DNA of 64,000 nucleotides, taken from the NCBI RefSeq assembly GCF_001620365.2, contig NZ_LQMT02000029.1:1-64000 (forward strand), read 5' to 3'. Origin of the DNA: Amycolatopsis keratiniphila subsp. keratiniphila. Its GTDB lineage: Bacteria; Actinomycetota; Actinomycetes; Mycobacteriales; Pseudonocardiaceae. Numbering within the stretch: position 1 is the first letter of the stretch; each line of letters begins with the position of its first letter. Below are positions 47,954 through 56,961 of the stretch, in pieces. Made by a program: the position numbers and the translations under genes. The notes beneath the pieces were generated by a model. The model was not told the DNA's origin. It did no database searches and was given only the letters and a program-made list of their open reading frames with translations.

Positions 47954-48785
47954 CCGGCTCGATCGGGGCGGGCTCGCCGAAGCGGGCCAGCGCGAGCGCG
48001 GCGGAAACGGCGAGCACGAAACCGACCGCCGCCACGGCCGCGAAACCCGGTCGCGTGGTGTCGCCGAGCACGAGCACGCCGCTCAGGGACGGGAAGACGG
48101 TCTCGCCGATCACCATCATCGCGGTCGAGGTGGTGACACTGCCGCGCTGCAACGCGGTGGCGTAGAACAACATCGCCAGCGCGCCCGCCACACCCAGCGT
48201 GTACGTGGCCGGGTCGGTCAGCAGATCCAGCGGGGCGAGGCTGGTGAGGGCGCGGCCGGACAGTGCGACGACACCGAAGCACAGACCGGCGATCAGGCCC
48301 AGCGCCGGTGTCCGGATCCGCCGTGCCGCGCGGCCCGCGAACATCCCGGCCGTGCCGAGGACGACCACCGCGCCGATCAGCACGAGCCGGAAACCCAGCC
48401 CGGTCGGCTCCGAACCCTCGCTCTCCGCCGACATCCCGAGCAAAGCGAGCCCAGCGCAGACGACCGCGACCGCCGTCCATTCGCGACGGCCCAGCCGGAC
48501 GCCGAGCGTCCGCGCGGCGACCGCGGTCACCGCGAGACTGCCCGCCAGCGCCGCCTGGACCACGAACAGCGGCAGCACGCGCAGCGCGGCCACCTGGGCG
48601 ACGAACCCGATGACGTCCAGCGCCAGCCCCGCGACGAACTTCCACTGCCGCAGCACCCGCACGAGCAACCGGGGATCGACGCGGTCTTCGGCGCCCGAAG
48701 TCGCCTTCGCGGCGATCGCCTGCATCACCGAAGCGACGCCGTAGGCACAGGCCGCGAAGAACGCGCAAATCAATCCCCACCACAT
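47934..48785 (-). CDS. DMT/EamA-like membrane transporter
   Basis: 283-residue integral membrane protein with about nine or ten hydrophobic segments arranged as two similar halves, as in drug/metabolite transporters. Starting at the ATG at 48785 puts the first helix (MWWGLICAFFAACAYGVASVMQAIAAKA) at the N-terminus; upstream in-frame codons lack a ribosome binding site. The substrate is unknown. The 3' end overlaps the siderophore permease gene. Its 5' region, shared with the DinB-like gene, contains the second 21-bp phased repeat array. Confidence 0.75.
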   Translation of the reverse strand: MWWGLICAFFAACAYGVASVMQAIAAKATSGAEDRVDPRLLVRVLRQWKFVAGLALDVIGFVAQVAALRVLPLFVVQAALAGSLAVTAVAARTLGVRLGRREWTAVAVVCAGLALLGMSAESEGSEPTGLGFRLVLIGAVVVLGTAGMFAGRAARRIRTPALGLIAGLCFGVVALSGRALTSLAPLDLLTDPATYTLGVAGALAMLFYATALQRGSVTTSTAMMVIGETVFPSLSGVLVLGDTTRPGFAAVAAVGFVLAVSAALALARFGEPAPIEPVSAQPG

Positions 48786-48821
48786 GGATCCCGAGCCTAG
48801 CCCTGCGGTGCCCACCCCGAG

Positions 48822-48896
48822 ATCTCGCGAGTCCCGCCTTCAATCACGCGAGTTCGCCGCTCAATCACGCGAGTTCGCCGTCTGATCACGCGAGTT
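48822..48896. repeat. Second array of 21-bp phased repeats
   Basis: ATCACGCGAGTT occurs exactly at 48843, 48864 and 48885, and a 10-of-12 copy (ATCTCGCGAGTC) is at 48822, all 21 bp apart. The array fills the divergent gap between the DMT transporter and DinB-like genes, ending 24 nt before the latter's start. Confidence 0.85.
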
Positions 48897-48919
48897 CGCC
48901 GTATGTGTAGAGTGAGTCC

Positions 48920-49444
48920 ATGTCGAACACGAGTTCGAGTCGGGTCGAGCCGGTGGAGCGGGCTTGGCCGGACGGGATCGCCGAGGACGAAACCGGGATC
49001 CAGTGGGACTTCCTGCGTTTCCTGCGCGCCACGGCGGTCAACAAGGTCGCCGGGCTGACCAGGGAACAGGCGGTCGCGACACCCCTGCCGTCGTCCCCGC
49101 GGATGAGCGCGCTGGGAGTGCTCAAGCATCTGACCGCGGTGGAACGCTGGTGGCTTTCGATCGAGGCGGGCGGCGCGGATCTGCCGTCGCTGTGGGAAGG
49201 CTCACCGGATCCGAGCTGGGACCTGGCCGAGGACGACGACCCGCGCTCGGTCGTCGAGGCATACCGCGCCGAGTGGGCGTTGTCGGAGTCGTCGCTGGCC
49301 GGCATCTCGCCGGACGACCGGGCGCGCAGGTCGGGGAAGTTCACCGTGCGCTGGGTGCTCGCCCACGTGCTTCAGGAGACCGCGCGTCACGTCGGGCATC
49401 TGGACGTCCTGCGGGAGCTGGCCGACGGAACCACGGGGGAGTAG
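48920..49444 (+). CDS. DinB-superfamily (DUF664-like) protein
   Basis: 174-residue four-helix-bundle protein of the DinB/mycothiol-transferase superfamily. Candidate metal-binding histidines are in LGVLKHLTAVERWWLS and VLAHVLQETARHVGHLDVLRE, a spacing typical of the family. Relatives include thiol-dependent S-transferases using mycothiol; the actual reaction here is unknown. The ATG at 48920 has only a weak AGAGTGAG upstream. It lies 18 nt before an MBL-fold gene and may be co-transcribed with it. Confidence 0.8.
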   Translation: MSNTSSSRVEPVERAWPDGIAEDETGIQWDFLRFLRATAVNKVAGLTREQAVATPLPSSPRMSALGVLKHLTAVERWWLSIEAGGADLPSLWEGSPDPSWDLAEDDDPRSVVEAYRAEWALSESSLAGISPDDRARRSGKFTVRWVLAHVLQETARHVGHLDVLRELADGTTGE

Positions 49445-49462
49445 CGCCGTAAGGTGTGCGCC

Positions 49463-50173
49463 ATGGCTGACAGGCTGTACTTCCGGCAGTTGCTCGCGGG
49501 CCGTGACTTCGCGGTCGGGGATCCCATCGCGACGCAGATGGTCAACTTCTCCTACCTGATCGGCGATCGGGAGACGAACGAGGCCGTCGTCGTCGACCCG
49601 GCGTACGCCGTGGGTGATCTGCTGGACCTGCTGGAAGCCGACGGCATGCGGCTGACCGGCGTCCTCGCCACGCATCACCACCCCGACCACGTCGGCGGCG
49701 AGATGATGGGGTTCTCGCTGCCGGGGATCGCGCAACTGCTGGAGCGCGTCCAGGTGCCGATCCACGTCAACGGCGCCGAAACGGAGTGGGTCCGCCGCAC
49801 CACGGGCGTATCCGGCACCGATCTGCGTTCGCACGAGCACGACGAGGTCCTCGAGGTCGGCGCGGTGCCGATCCGGCTGCTGCACACACCGGGCCACACA
49901 CCTGGCAGTCAGTGCTTCCTGGTCGACGGGAAGCTCGTCTCGGGGGACACGCTGTTCCTCGAAGGCTGCGGCCGGACCGATTTCCCCGGCGGCGACGCGG
50001 AAGCCATCTACCGGAGCCTGCAGTGGCTGGCCGGGCTGGACGGCGATCCGGTCGTCTATCCGGGGCACCAGTACTCCGCCGAGCCGTCTGCGAACCTGTC
50101 GCGGGTGAAGGACACGAACTTCGTGTTCCAGCCGAAGTCGCTGGAGGAATGGCGGCTGATGTTCGGCGGCTGA
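49463..50173 (+). CDS. MBL-fold hydrolase (glyoxalase II / persulfide dioxygenase-like)
   Basis: 236-residue metallo-beta-lactamase-fold enzyme. The metal motif THHHPDHVGG, HTPGHTPGSQCF, VSGDTLFLEGCGRTDFPGGD and the late histidine in YPGHQYS are all present. CGRTDF is common in persulfide dioxygenases and hydroxyacylglutathione-hydrolase-like enzymes. Combined with the DinB-like neighbour (possible mycothiol chemistry), a role in thiol or sulfur metabolism is a fair guess. The start at ATG 49463 is preferred over GTG 49454. Confidence 0.85.
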   Translation: MADRLYFRQLLAGRDFAVGDPIATQMVNFSYLIGDRETNEAVVVDPAYAVGDLLDLLEADGMRLTGVLATHHHPDHVGGEMMGFSLPGIAQLLERVQVPIHVNGAETEWVRRTTGVSGTDLRSHEHDEVLEVGAVPIRLLHTPGHTPGSQCFLVDGKLVSGDTLFLEGCGRTDFPGGDAEAIYRSLQWLAGLDGDPVVYPGHQYSAEPSANLSRVKDTNFVFQPKSLEEWRLMFGG

Positions 50174-50175
50174 GG

Positions 50176-50197
50176 CGCATCCAGAGGACTGAACGCG
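50176..50197. repeat. Dispersed CGCATCCAGAGGACT repeat
   Basis: CGCATCCAGAGGACTGAACG at 50176 follows the MBL gene stop by 2 nt. It matches, with one difference, the sequence at 7742 beyond the sugar operon, and is inverted at 56766-56783 beyond the F420-LLM gene. All three lie at gene 3' ends. Confidence 0.6.
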
Positions 50198-50263
50198 TCC
50201 AGATCGCGGGACGCGGAGCCCGCCGATTGACCCGGCCCGCCCCGGAAGCCGAAGCTCGGAACC

Positions 50264-51367
50264 GTGACGCTCAAGCTGCATTGGTTCCTGCCCACCACCG
50301 GGGACGGCCGGACGATCGTCGAGCACTTCCACGCCAGCCGCGCCGCCGGGGCGTCCTCCGCGCGTGAGCCGAGCCTCGACTATCTCGCGCAGATCGCCCG
50401 CGCCGCCGAGGCCAACGGTTTCGAAGGCGTCCTGACACCGACCGGCACCTGGTGCGAGGACGCCTGGCTGACGACGGCCGCGCTCATCCGCGAAACGCGA
50501 AGCCTCAAGTTCCTGGTCGCGTTCCGTCCCGGGACGATCTCGCCGACGCTGGCCGCGCAGATGGCCGGGACGTTCCAGCGGATCTCGCAGGGGCGCGTGC
50601 TGCTCAACGTCGTGACCGGCGGCGACGCCGTCGAGCAGCGCCGATTCGGCGACTGGCACGACCATGACGAGCGGTACGCCCGCACCGGCGAGTTCCTCGA
50701 GATCGTGCGCGGGGTGTGGACCGGAAAGCCGTTCGATTTCGACGGCGAGCATCTCAAGGTCGAGGGGGCGACCACGCGGGAGGCGCCTGATCCGGTCCCT
50801 CCGATCTACTTCGGCGGGTCGTCCGCGGCGGCACTGCCGGTCGCGGCGAGGCACGCCGACGTCTACCTGACCTGGGGCGAACCGCCCGCGCAGGTCGCCG
50901 AGAAGATCGCGAAAGTCCGCGAACTCGCCGAGGAGCAGGGTCGCAAGATCCGTTTCGGCATCCGGCTGCACACGCTTTCCCGTGACACGTCGGCGGAAGC
51001 CTGGGCCGAGGCGGGAAAACTGCTGGACGCGATCGACCCGGAGCGGATCGCCCATACCCAGAAACAGTTGTCCGCCAGTGAATCCGTCGGCCAGCGACGA
51101 ATGGCCGCGCTGCACGGCGGGAAGACCGGCGGTGGCGTCCGCGGGCTGGAGGTGTACCCCAACCTGTGGGCCGGGATCGGCCTGGTGCGCGGCGGGGCGG
51201 GCACCGCGCTCGTCGGCAGCCACAGCGAGGTGGCCGATCTCATCGAGGAGTACCACGCGCACGGCATCGAGGAGTTCGTCCTGTCCGGATACCCGCATCT
51301 GGAAGAGGCGTACTGGTTCGGCGAAGGAGTGCGGCCGGAGCTGGTCCGCCGCGGGCTCGTCGCGTAA
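50264..51367 (+). CDS. ssuD: SsuD-like FMNH2-dependent alkanesulfonate monooxygenase
   Basis: 367-residue luciferase-like (LLM) enzyme closely resembling alkanesulfonate monooxygenase, which releases sulfite from alkanesulfonates. Characteristic stretches are LKLHWFLPTTGDGR, RISQGRVLLNVVTGGD, PPIYFGGSS and VLSGYPHLEEAYWFGEGV; the length is near the family norm. The start is a GTG at 50264. The usual partners, an SsuE flavin reductase and an ssuABC importer, are not in the window, so electrons and substrate must come from elsewhere, or the substrate differs. Confidence 0.88.
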   Translation: MTLKLHWFLPTTGDGRTIVEHFHASRAAGASSAREPSLDYLAQIARAAEANGFEGVLTPTGTWCEDAWLTTAALIRETRSLKFLVAFRPGTISPTLAAQMAGTFQRISQGRVLLNVVTGGDAVEQRRFGDWHDHDERYARTGEFLEIVRGVWTGKPFDFDGEHLKVEGATTREAPDPVPPIYFGGSSAAALPVAARHADVYLTWGEPPAQVAEKIAKVRELAEEQGRKIRFGIRLHTLSRDTSAEAWAEAGKLLDAIDPERIAHTQKQLSASESVGQRRMAALHGGKTGGGVRGLEVYPNLWAGIGLVRGGAGTALVGSHSEVADLIEEYHAHGIEEFVLSGYPHLEEAYWFGEGVRPELVRRGLVA

Positions 51368-51372
51368 AGCCG

Positions 51373-52140
51373 TTACAGGGTGCGGGAAAGAGCCAAAGCC
51401 GCGGTCCGGACCGCAGGCGCGACGCGGTTGGTGTGCATGCGATTCGACCAGCCGGAGATCGACAACGCCGCCACCGCGACACCGTGCGCGTCGAGCAGCG
51501 GGCTCGCGGCGCAGACGACGCCGACGCCGGACTCCTCCCGTTCGAACGCGATTCCTTCATCGTGGATCTTGGTCAGCTGACGGCGAAGCAGACCGGCGGC
51601 GGTGATCGTCCGTACGCTGACGCGGGGCAACCCGGCCTCGATCACTTGTGTCACCACGGATTCCGGCGAGAAGGCGAGGATCGCCTTGCCGACGCCGGTG
51701 GCGTGCGCGGGGAACCGGCCACCGATCCGGGACGGCAGTGACGGCGCGTCGGGCCCCCGGAGGATGTCGAGATAGACCACCTCGGTGCCTTCCAGGACCG
51801 CGAGGTGCACGGTGTTGCGGGTCGCCTCGCGCAGATCCGCGAGATACGGCCGCGCCGCCTCGACGAGCCCTCGGCGCCGGACCGCCAGCTGGCCGATCTC
51901 GAACAGCTTGAGCCCGAGCCGCAACGCCGCGCCCTCGCGTTCGAGCAGACCGGTCGCGACCAGATGCCCGGTGAGCCGGTGGACGGTCGACTTCGCCAAC
52001 CCCGTCCGACGCGCGAGCTCGGAGACGCCGAGCGCGTCGTCGCCGGGGCGGAAGGCGGAGAGCAGCGCGGAGATACGGGCGGCGACGAGGCCGTCCGCTC
52101 CGGTTCGTTCCGGGTCGTCGTTCCGCCCAGCGGCACGCAT
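51373..52140 (-). CDS. IclR-family transcriptional regulator
   Basis: 255-residue regulator. The N-terminal winged helix (about 15-80) includes [32 protein letters not shown]. The C-terminal IclR effector domain includes [12 protein letters not shown] and [29 protein letters not shown] choose the ATG at 52140; an in-frame GTG at 52176 would leave only 5 nt to the divergent gene. It is divergent from an acetaldehyde dehydrogenase/aldolase operon, which it probably controls in response to an aromatic catabolite (inference from IclR family practice). Confidence 0.87.
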   Translation of the reverse strand: MRAAGRNDDPERTGADGLVAARISALLSAFRPGDDALGVSELARRTGLAKSTVHRLTGHLVATGLLEREGAALRLGLKLFEIGQLAVRRRGLVEAARPYLADLREATRNTVHLAVLEGTEVVYLDILRGPDAPSLPSRIGGRFPAHATGVGKAILAFSPESVVTQVIEAGLPRVSVRTITAAGLLRRQLTKIHDEGIAFEREESGVGVVCAASPLLDAHGVAVAALSISGWSNRMHTNRVAPAVRTAALALSRTL

Positions 52141-52181
52141 GGGTTGAGTGTGCCCTATCCGCTCGGGGAGCGTCACCTGGC

Positions 52182-53084
52182 ATGGCGCAACGGAAAGCGG
52201 TGGCCGCGATCGTCGGTCCCGGAAACATCGGCACCGACCTGCTCGCGAAGCTGAGGCGCAGCGAGCACGTCGAGGTGCGGTACATGGTCGGCGTGGACCC
52301 GGAGTCGGACGGGCTGGCGAAGGCCGCGGAGCTGGGGTTGGAGACCTCCGCCGGCGGTGTCGACTGGCTGCTGTCGCGGGACGAGCTGCCGGACCTGGTC
52401 TTCGAGGCGACTTCGGCGAAGGCGCATCTGGCGAACGCGCCGCGCTACGCCACCGCCGGGATCCGCGCGATCGACCTGACCCCGGCCGCGGTCGGCCCGT
52501 TCACCTGCCCCGCGGTTGGCCTGCCCGAACGGCTCGACGTGCCCAACGTCAACCTCATCACCTGCGGCGGCCAGGCCACGATCCCGATCGTGCACGCGGT
52601 CTCGCGGGTGACGCCGGTGCCCTACGCCGAGATCGTCGCGTCCGTCTCGTCGCGTTCGGCCGGGCCGGGCACGCGCGCGAACATCGACGAGTTCACCGCG
52701 ACGACGGCGCGCGGGATCGAACTCGTCGGGGGAGCGAGCCGCGGCAAGGCGATCATCATCATCAACCCGGTCGAACCGCCGATGATCATGCGCGACACCG
52801 TGTTCTGCGCGATCGACCCGGACGCGGACTTCGACGCGGTGAGCGAATCCATCCACCGGATGGTCGAAACCGTCCAGGGATACGTGCCGGGCTACACGCT
52901 GAAAGCGGATCCGCAGTACGACCCGCCCCGGCCTGGCTGGAGCGGGCAGGCACGGGTCGCGGTGTTCCTGGAGGTCGCCGGGAACGGGGACTTCCTGCCG
53001 AAATACGCCGGGAATCTCGACATCATGACGGCCGCGGCCGCCCGTGTCGGTGACCTCCTGGCCACTCAGGAGGTGGCGGCATGA
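52182..53084 (+). CDS. Acetaldehyde dehydrogenase (acylating), meta-cleavage pathway
   Basis: 300-residue CoA-acylating aldehyde dehydrogenase of the DmpF/MhpF/HsaG family. It converts acetaldehyde (or propanal) to acyl-CoA with NAD+. The nucleotide-binding N-terminus is [14 protein letters not shown], and the catalytic cysteine is C128 in [15 protein letters not shown]. The C-terminal NNP-like metal-free core follows. It overlaps the aldolase gene by 4 nt (ATGA); in this family the two enzymes form a channelling complex. The divergent IclR gene is the likely regulator. Confidence 0.95.
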   Translation: MAQRKAVAAIVGPGNIGTDLLAKLRRSEHVEVRYMVGVDPESDGLAKAAELGLETSAGGVDWLLSRDELPDLVFEATSAKAHLANAPRYATAGIRAIDLTPAAVGPFTCPAVGLPERLDVPNVNLITCGGQATIPIVHAVSRVTPVPYAEIVASVSSRSAGPGTRANIDEFTATTARGIELVGGASRGKAIIIINPVEPPMIMRDTVFCAIDPDADFDAVSESIHRMVETVQGYVPGYTLKADPQYDPPRPGWSGQARVAVFLEVAGNGDFLPKYAGNLDIMTAAAARVGDLLATQEVAA

Positions 53085-54115
53085 GCTGGGACGACGTGAG
53101 CCGTGAGGTCCGGATCGTCGACACGAGCCTGCGCGACGGCAGCCATGCGATGGCGCACCAGTTCACCGAGAAGAACGTGCGCGACACCGTCCGGGCGCTG
53201 GATGACGCCGGGGTCTCGCTGATCGAGGTCAGCCACGGCGACGGGCTCGGCGGCTCGACGTTCAACTACGGGTTTTCCCTTGTGGACGAACGGAAGCTGA
53301 TCGAGGCGGCGGTCGACGAGGCACGGCACGCGAAGATCGCGGTGCTGCTGCTGCCGGGTCTCGGCACGGTCGGCGACCTGCGGGTGGCCGCGGACCTCGG
53401 CGCCGGCGCGGTCCGGATCGCGACCCACTGCACCGAGGCCGACGTCTCCGTCCAGCACTTCGGCGCGGCGCGCGAGCTCGGGCTGGAGACGGTCGGTTTC
53501 CTGATGCTGTCCCATATGTCCACGCCCGAGGCGCTGGCGAAACAGGGCCGGATCATGGTCGACGCCGGCTGCCAGTGCGTGTACGTCGTCGACTCCGCCG
53601 GGGCGCTGATCCTGGAGGACGCGAGCGAACGCGTCGCCGCGCTGGTCGCCGAATTCGGGGACGAGGCGCAGGTCGGCTACCACGGGCATCAGAACCTGAG
53701 CTTCGGCGTCGCGAACTCGGTGCTCGCCTACCGGGCGGGCGCGCGGCAGATCGACGGCTCGCTCGTGGCACTCGGCGCGGGCGCCGGCAACTCGCCGACC
53801 GAGGTCCTCGCTGCCACCTTCGAGCGGCTCGGGATCCGCACGGGCGTCGACAAGGACGTGCTGATGGACGCGGCCGAGAACGTCGTGAAGCCCTACATCA
53901 CCCGGCTGCCGGTGATGGACCGGTCGTCGATCGTGCAGGGTTTCGCCGGGGTGTACTCGAGTTTCCTCCTGCACGCCGAACGTGCCGCGGAACGTTACGA
54001 CGTCCCGGCGCACGAGATCCTCTACCGCGTCGGCGCCGCGAAGTACGTGGGCGGGCAGGAGGACATGATCATCGACATCGCCCTGCAGCTGGTCGCCGAA
54101 CGCGGTCAGGGTTGA
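53081..54115 (+). CDS. 4-hydroxy-2-oxovalerate aldolase
   Basis: 344-residue class II aldolase of the DmpG/MhpE/HsaF family. It splits 4-hydroxy-2-oxoacids to pyruvate and an aldehyde that is channelled to the partner dehydrogenase. The HMGL-like barrel begins with [19 protein letters not shown], giving the metal-binding aspartate and catalytic arginine. [14 protein letters not shown] provides the two metal-binding histidines. The C-terminal communication domain follows. The third enzyme of the usual set, 2-hydroxypentadienoate hydratase, is not encoded here. The 3' end overlaps a convergent TetR gene by 10 nt. Confidence 0.95.
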   Translation: MSWDDVSREVRIVDTSLRDGSHAMAHQFTEKNVRDTVRALDDAGVSLIEVSHGDGLGGSTFNYGFSLVDERKLIEAAVDEARHAKIAVLLLPGLGTVGDLRVAADLGAGAVRIATHCTEADVSVQHFGAARELGLETVGFLMLSHMSTPEALAKQGRIMVDAGCQCVYVVDSAGALILEDASERVAALVAEFGDEAQVGYHGHQNLSFGVANSVLAYRAGARQIDGSLVALGAGAGNSPTEVLAATFERLGIRTGVDKDVLMDAAENVVKPYITRLPVMDRSSIVQGFAGVYSSFLLHAERAAERYDVPAHEILYRVGAAKYVGGQEDMIIDIALQLVAERGQG

Positions 54116-54699
54116 CGGTCGGCGCCGAGCACGAGGCGGACGCAATGCTCGATCAGGCGCTCGCGGCTCACCTTGAGCGAGCCGTCGAGGTAGGCGATGA
54201 ACACGTTGCTCAGCGCGCCCACCAGTCCGATCGAGGTCATCTGCCGCTCGGCCGCGTCACCGTGCGACAGCTGTCCGCTGACCAGCTCGGCGAAGGAGGG
54301 GAGGAGCGCGATCCCGCGCGTCGTCAGCGCGGGATCGGTGATCGGCGCGAGCAGGAGCACCCGGCCCTTGCGCGGGTCGTCGAGCATCAACTCGACGAAC
54401 GCGCGGACGGCGGCCTTCGCCCGTTCGGCGGGTTCGGCGGTGTCGCTGACCGCGTCGACCAGCGCCTGCCGGGCCTGCTCGCCGATGTGCTCGTAGACCG
54501 CGACGACCAGTTCTTCGCGGTCGGCGAAGCTCTCGTAGAAGTACCGCTCCGTCAGCTTGGCGTGGCGGCACACCGCGCGGACGCTCACCCCCGCACTGCC
54601 CTGGGTGCCGAGCAGGTCGAGGCCCGCGTCGACGAGCTGTCCCCGCCTCGCGGCCTTGCGGTCGTCCAGGGTCGTGCCTGCCCAGCTGCGGCCGGCCAT
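54106..54699 (-). CDS. TetR-family transcriptional regulator
   Basis: 197-residue repressor. The N-terminal helix-turn-helix lies at about 20-60 ([47 protein letters not shown]), followed by an all-helical ligand domain. It is divergent from the MpaB-type oxygenase gene across a 90-nt gap that contains inverted repeats, suggesting it controls itself and that oxygenase. The effector is unknown. Confidence 0.88.
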   Translation of the reverse strand: MAGRSWAGTTLDDRKAARRGQLVDAGLDLLGTQGSAGVSVRAVCRHAKLTERYFYESFADREELVVAVYEHIGEQARQALVDAVSDTAEPAERAKAAVRAFVELMLDDPRKGRVLLLAPITDPALTTRGIALLPSFAELVSGQLSHGDAAERQMTSIGLVGALSNVFIAYLDGSLKVSRERLIEHCVRLVLGADRQP

Positions 54700-54713
54700 G
54701 ATCGGCTCCTCTT

Positions 54714-54760
54714 GTTGACTACGGCCGTTGTCAACTTTAACCTGACAACAGTTGTGGTCA
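54714..54760. promoter_or_regulatory. Candidate TetR operator pair
   Basis: GTTGAC (54714-54719) and GTCAAC (54730-54735) form one imperfect palindrome. ACAACAGTTGT (54745-54755) forms a second, within TGACAACAGTTGTGGTCA. Both lie in the divergent gap between the TetR and MpaB-type genes. The region is also unusually AT-rich for this genome. Confidence 0.55.
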
Positions 54761-54789
54761 ATTTAACCAGCTCATTGAGGAGACCGGGG

Positions 54790-55710
54790 ATGACGCAGCC
54801 GCGGCCGCTGGGACCGGATTCGCTGACCTGGAAGTACTTCGGCGACTGGCGCGGGCTGCTCATCGCGCTCTGGGCCGGATCCATGCAGAACATGCACCCC
54901 GAGCTGGGCGCGGGCGTCGAAGAGCACTCGCGGTTCTTCGAGGAGCGCTGGCAGCGGCTGTTCCGCTCGCTCTACCCGATCGGGGGAGTGATCTACGACG
55001 GCCCGCGGGCGCGGCAGACCGCGCTGGAGGTGCGGGGTTACCACGATCGGATCAAGGGCGTCGACAAACACGGGCGGCGCTATCACGCGCTCAACCCGGA
55101 CACGTTCTACTGGGCGCATTCGACGTTCTTCGTGAGCGCGATCCTCATCGCCGACAACTTCTGCGGCGGCATCGGCGAGGCCGAGAAGCGGAAACTCTTC
55201 GAAGAGCACGTGCAGTGGTACGAGATGTACGGGATGAGCATGCGCCCGGTGCCGGAGTCGTGGGAGGACTTCCAGCTGTACTGGAAGCGCATGTGCGAGG
55301 ACGTGCTGGAGGACAACAAGGCCACGCGCGACGTCCTCGAGATCGGGGACATAGCCAAACCGCATTTCCTGACCTGGCTGCCGGATTTCGCGTGGAACCT
55401 CGTGCGCGGGCACGTGGCGCGGAACTTCGTCTGGCTGACGATCGGCCTGTACGACCCGCCGATCCGCGAGCGGCTCGGCTACACGTGGACCGAACGCGAC
55501 GAGCGACGGCACCGCCGGGTGGGGAAGCTGATCAACGCGGCGTTCAAGCTGGTCCCGCGCGATCGCCGCTACCACCCGCGGGCCAGGGCGGGCTGGCGCC
55601 GCGAGCGTGGCGAACTGGCCCCGGACGCGCCGTTGGTCGAGACTCCCGCGAGGAACCTCCCGCCGCTTTCGGAGCGGGGCAAACCCGAGCACTACTCACC
55701 GAACGTCTGA
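54790..55710 (+). CDS. MpaB-type oxygenase (DUF2236)
   Basis: 306-residue protein of the DUF2236 family, which includes fungal MpaB and bacterial rubber oxygenase (latex clearing protein), b-type haem oxygenases. Candidate haem ligand and core residues are in YYWAHSTFF-like FYWAHSTFFVSAILIA and RGYHDRIKGVD. The ATG at 54790 follows GAGGAGA. The function in this family is mostly unproven. The adjacent F420-type enzyme, 12 nt downstream, suggests a shared oxidative pathway under TetR control. The long reading from 53575 is a shadow of the aldolase gene. Confidence 0.82.
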   Translation: MTQPRPLGPDSLTWKYFGDWRGLLIALWAGSMQNMHPELGAGVEEHSRFFEERWQRLFRSLYPIGGVIYDGPRARQTALEVRGYHDRIKGVDKHGRRYHALNPDTFYWAHSTFFVSAILIADNFCGGIGEAEKRKLFEEHVQWYEMYGMSMRPVPESWEDFQLYWKRMCEDVLEDNKATRDVLEIGDIAKPHFLTWLPDFAWNLVRGHVARNFVWLTIGLYDPPIRERLGYTWTERDERRHRRVGKLINAAFKLVPRDRRYHPRARAGWRRERGELAPDAPLVETPARNLPPLSERGKPEHYSPNV

Positions 55711-55722
55711 CGAGGAGCCTCG

Positions 55723-56748
55723 ATGAAGCTTGGTTACCACCTCGGTTACTGGTCCTCCGGCCCACCGGAGGGCGCGCTGGACGCGATCCTGCGGGCCGAA
55801 GAACTCGGCTTCGATTCGGTGTGGACCGCCGAGGGTTACGGCTCGGACGCGTTCACCCCGCTCGCCTGGTGGGGCGCGTCGACCAGCCGGATCAAGCTCG
55901 GCACCGACATCGTCCAGATGTCGGCGCGTACCCCGACCGCGACGGCGATGCACGCGCTGACGCTGGACCATCTGTCGGGCGGGCGGTTCGTGCTCGGGCT
56001 CGGCGCGTCCGGGCCGCAGGTGGTCGAAGGCTGGTACGGGCAGCCGTATCCGAAACCGCTCGCGCGCACCCGCGAGTACGTCGACATCGTGCGGAAGGTC
56101 GTCGCGCGTGAGGCGCCGGTGACGCATGACGGGCGGCATTTCCAGTTGCCGCTGCAGGGTGGCACCGGGCTCGGCAAGCCGCTGAAGTCCACAGTGCACC
56201 CGTTCCGCAAGGAGATCCCGATCTTCCTCGCCGCGGAGGGACCGAAGAACGTGGCGCTGTCGGCGGAGATCTGCGACGGCTGGCTCCCGTTGTTCTTCTC
56301 GCCCAAGAGCGACGCCTTCTACCGGACAGCGTTGCAGGAAGGCTTCTCGCGCCCCGGTGCCCGGCATGGTTTCGACGATTTCGAGGTCGCCGCGTCCGTC
56401 CCGGTGCTCGTCCACGACGACGTCGAAGAGGCCGCGAGCTGGATCAAACCGTCGCTCGCGCTCTACATCGGCGGTATGGGCGCGAAATCGGTCAACTTCC
56501 ACCACGACGTCTTCGCCCGGATGGGGTATGAGGACGTCGCCGACAAGGTCCAGGAGCTGTACCTGGCCGGGCGCAAGGACGAGGCGACCGCCGCGATCCC
56601 GACATCGCTGGTGGAGGACACGTCGCTGATCGGGCCGGCGGAGAAGATCCGCGACGAACTGGCGGTGTGGGAGGAGACCGTGGTGACCACGTTGCTGCTG
56701 CGGGGGGATGCGGCGACGCTCACGAAGGTGGCCGAGACCCGCGGGTAG
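55723..56748 (+). CDS. LLM-class F420-dependent oxidoreductase
   Basis: 341-residue luciferase-like enzyme of the F420-dependent type, starting MKLGYHLGYWSSGPPEG. The core contains EELGFDSVWTAEGYGSDAFTPLAWWGA and LDHLSGGRFVLGLGASGPQVVEGWYGQPY, the latter a strong F420-LLM signature. AAEGPKNVALSAEICDGWLP follows. Actinobacterial members oxidise or reduce diverse substrates with coenzyme F420; the substrate here is unknown. It is in an operon with the MpaB-type oxygenase. Confidence 0.9.
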   Translation: MKLGYHLGYWSSGPPEGALDAILRAEELGFDSVWTAEGYGSDAFTPLAWWGASTSRIKLGTDIVQMSARTPTATAMHALTLDHLSGGRFVLGLGASGPQVVEGWYGQPYPKPLARTREYVDIVRKVVAREAPVTHDGRHFQLPLQGGTGLGKPLKSTVHPFRKEIPIFLAAEGPKNVALSAEICDGWLPLFFSPKSDAFYRTALQEGFSRPGARHGFDDFEVAASVPVLVHDDVEEAASWIKPSLALYIGGMGAKSVNFHHDVFARMGYEDVADKVQELYLAGRKDEATAAIPTSLVEDTSLIGPAEKIRDELAVWEETVVTTLLLRGDAATLTKVAETRG

Positions 56749-56794
56749 CCCGCTCCCAGCATGCATTTAGTCCTCTGGATGCGACAGGTTGTGT

Positions 56795-56829
56795 GGAGGA
56801 TTTGGGGCGTTCGGTGTCCGGAATCCTCC
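56795..56829. repeat. Conserved-core hairpin, copy 2
   Basis: GGAGGATT (56795-56802) pairs with AATCCTCC (56822-56829) around GGGGCGTTCGGTGTCCG, a variant of the core GGGRCGTTSRGTGTCCC. It lies downstream of the F420-LLM gene. Confidence 0.7.
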
Positions 56830-56844
56830 CCGCTCGGCTGCGAC

Positions 56845-56899
56845 CTTGATCAACGGAGGATCAGGGACGTCGAGTGTCCCCACTGCTCCGTTGATCAAG
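56845..56899. repeat. Conserved-core hairpin, copy 3
   Basis: Perfect 14-nt arms CTTGATCAACGGAG (56845-56858) and its complement (56886-56899) enclose GGGACGTCGAGTGTCCC. The stem is unrelated to that of the other copies while the core is shared. Confidence 0.8.
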
Positions 56900-56934
56900 A
56901 TTCGAGACGCGAGCGTCCCCTTGACGATGTGACT

Positions 56935-56956
56935 CGAGTGTGGAGGATTTGGGACG
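56935..56956. repeat. Left half of the palindrome split by the IS
   Basis: This 22-nt segment is the exact reverse complement of 58589-58610 on the other side of the element. Joined through one copy of TTGAA, the halves form a perfect hairpin whose inner part, GGGACGTTGAACGTCCC, is the family core. Confidence 0.85.
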
Positions 56957-56961
56957 TTGAA

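Noticed and set aside
53575-54789. An N-terminal extension giving a 711-residue MpaB protein
   Set aside because: It overlaps the aldolase and TetR genes in other frames; GAGGAGA before the ATG at 54790 marks the true start.
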